A stretch of DNA of 5,945 bases from Bacillota bacterium (lineage in GTDB: Bacteria; Bacillota; Bacilli; Alicyclobacillales; Alicyclobacillaceae), in the NCBI GenBank assembly GCA_021816665.1, contig JAKAXI010000141.1, positions 1 through 5,945 of the forward strand. Direction: 5' to 3'. This document shows, one piece after another, positions 5,433-5,945 of the stretch. How positions within the stretch are numbered: position 1 is the stretch's first letter; the number at the start of each line of letters is the position of its first letter. Below the pieces are notes generated by a model, which saw nothing but the letters and a program-made list of their open reading frames with translations, had not been told where the DNA came from and did not search any database. The translations under genes were made by a program, and so were the position numbers.

Positions 5433-5699
5433 TTACGACTGTTTATCTGACGGCGGGCCTAGGTCTTCGTCGATCCGCCGCTCAATCTCTTCATCGGTGA
5501 GGTTGAACTCGGTTGAGAATTGCTGCGCTCGCCTGCGTTGCTCGTAGTAGTACTGGCGCAACTGCGCGCGCGTCGGACGGGGAGGTGTACCGTTCCTGCG
5601 CCGAGCCGTGACCCGGTAGATGAGGTAACTGAGAGTCCCCGTCACGAGCAGCATCAGTAGGCTCACCAACGGGCTGCCAAAGCCAAACCCGATGATCAC
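5433..5699 (-). CDS. Small single-pass membrane protein of unknown function
   Basis: I do not recognise this gene. From GTG 5699 it encodes 88 residues. Residues about 2-29 form one hydrophobic segment (GFGFGSPLVSLLMLLVTG then TLSYLIY), followed by the basic stretch RVTARRR, which by the positive-inside rule puts the C-terminal part in the cytoplasm. The rest is polar: a Pro-rich linker (38-43), an Arg/Gln/Tyr-rich helix RQYYYEQRRRAQQF (48-61) that may be coiled coil, and an acidic end with LTDEEIERRIDEDLG (67-81). The frame is open for 42 more codons upstream, but only GTG 5699 has a proper ribosome binding site (5714-5707, spacing 7), and starting there places the membrane segment at the N-terminus. 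It precedes the methyltransferase gene by 42 bases, probably in one transcript. The general layout is that of short sporulation or envelope proteins, but no function can be assigned. Confidence 0.75.
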   Translation of the reverse strand: MIIGFGFGSPLVSLLMLLVTGTLSYLIYRVTARRRNGTPPRPTRAQLRQYYYEQRRRAQQFSTEFNLTDEEIERRIDEDLGPPSDKQS

Positions 5700-5706
5700 G
5701 CCAGTT

Positions 5707-5714
5707 CCTCCTTT
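5707..5714 (-). promoter_or_regulatory. Ribosome binding site that sets the small membrane protein start
   Basis: On the minus strand this reads AAAGGAGG, seven bases before GTG 5699. No comparable site precedes the ATG at 5825 that opens the longer frame, so the short 88-residue form is preferred. Confidence 0.8.
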
Positions 5715-5732
5715 CCTGTATCTCTCGACTTC

Positions 5733-5758
5733 ATGATAGCGCACTCGCATTCGCTCAA
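5733..5758 (-). promoter_or_regulatory. Weak promoter candidate for the membrane protein-methyltransferase unit
   Basis: The minus strand shows TATCAT (5738-5733), the same hexamer as the -10 proposed before the flavin reductase gene, placed about 20 bases before the ribosome binding site. The best -35, TTGAGC (5758-5753), is only 14 bases away, shorter than the usual 16-18, so the call is tentative. Confidence 0.25.
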
Positions 5759-5820
5759 CCAGCCAGCTAACACCCCCCGGCCAGATGTCGCAAACGCCAT
5801 TCGCAGACAGCCTCCGTTCG

Positions 5821-5864
5821 TGCAATCGTTTGTATTAATGACCCGTAAATCATGCATTCGTTTG
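5821..5864 (+). repeat. 12-base direct repeat, 32 bases apart
   Basis: TGCAATCGTTTG (5821-5832) and TGCATTCGTTTG (5853-5864) agree at 11 of 12 places and are spaced 32 bases, about three helical turns. They lie in the AT-richer stretch upstream of the minus-strand unit. A pair of regulator sites is possible but unproven. Confidence 0.5.
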
Positions 5865-5887
5865 CCTGAAATACTGGTTTGTTAGGC

Positions 5888-5907
5888 CTGGTTCTAGGGG
5901 GAACCAG
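5888..5907. repeat. Hairpin CTGGTTC/GAACCAG
   Basis: Seven perfect pairs around the loop TAGGGG. No T-run follows on either strand. The surrounding 5826-5945 stretch shows no gene; what lies beyond the window edge is unknown. Confidence 0.6.
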
Positions 5908-5945
5908 ACTTGTATCAGGGTGAGTTTCGGACTATTTGTTCGCTG

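Noticed and set aside
5700..5825. N-terminal extension of the small membrane protein to ATG 5825
   Set aside because: It crosses the strong ribosome binding site at 5714-5707 and would put a charged, low-hydrophobicity stretch before the membrane segment, with no initiation signal.

Overview
The window looks like the chromosome of a GC-rich, low-complexity-free Firmicute, most likely an Alicyclobacillus- or Tumebacillus-type bacillus. This is an inference from three things: very strong AGGAGG-type ribosome binding sites with frequent GTG and TTG starts, a Bacillus-like DusB protein, and a flavin reductase of the short kind common in that group. No named species can be read from the sequence itself.

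Layout. Positions 1-3575 carry three plus-strand genes with strong ribosome binding sites: a tRNA-dihydrouridine synthase (dusB, 17-997, starting at a GTG), an S9 family serine peptidase with a beta-propeller (1170-2975, TTG start), and a thioredoxin-fold protein that keeps only one cysteine of the CxxC position (3003-3575). The last two are 27 bases apart and probably share a transcript. After a probable sigma-A promoter comes a separate plus-strand gene for a small flavin reductase-like protein (3724-4200). Positions 4201-4661 have no convincing gene. This stretch holds a cluster of related inverted repeats (about five degenerate copies of GGACAGCCTATTCAC), a tandem 11-base repeat, and a very strong plus-strand intrinsic terminator at 4556-4583. 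On the minus strand, 5699-4662 is a two-gene unit: a small single-pass membrane protein (5699-5433) followed 42 bases later by a CmoA-like class I methyltransferase (5390-4662). Positions 5700-5945 are a non-coding upstream region with a 12-base direct repeat and a hairpin.

How the parts relate. The protein genes look like ordinary housekeeping or maintenance functions: tRNA modification, intracellular peptide turnover, thiol/redox and flavin chemistry, and methylation. I see no defence system, transposase, CRISPR array, tRNA or rRNA. The least explained part is the repeat-rich 4201-4583 interval. Several of its helices exclude one another, and it ends in a terminator that lies 356 bases beyond the nearest upstream stop codon. 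It could be a long structured 3' UTR, an independent small RNA, or decayed mobile-element ends, and the sequence alone does not decide between these.
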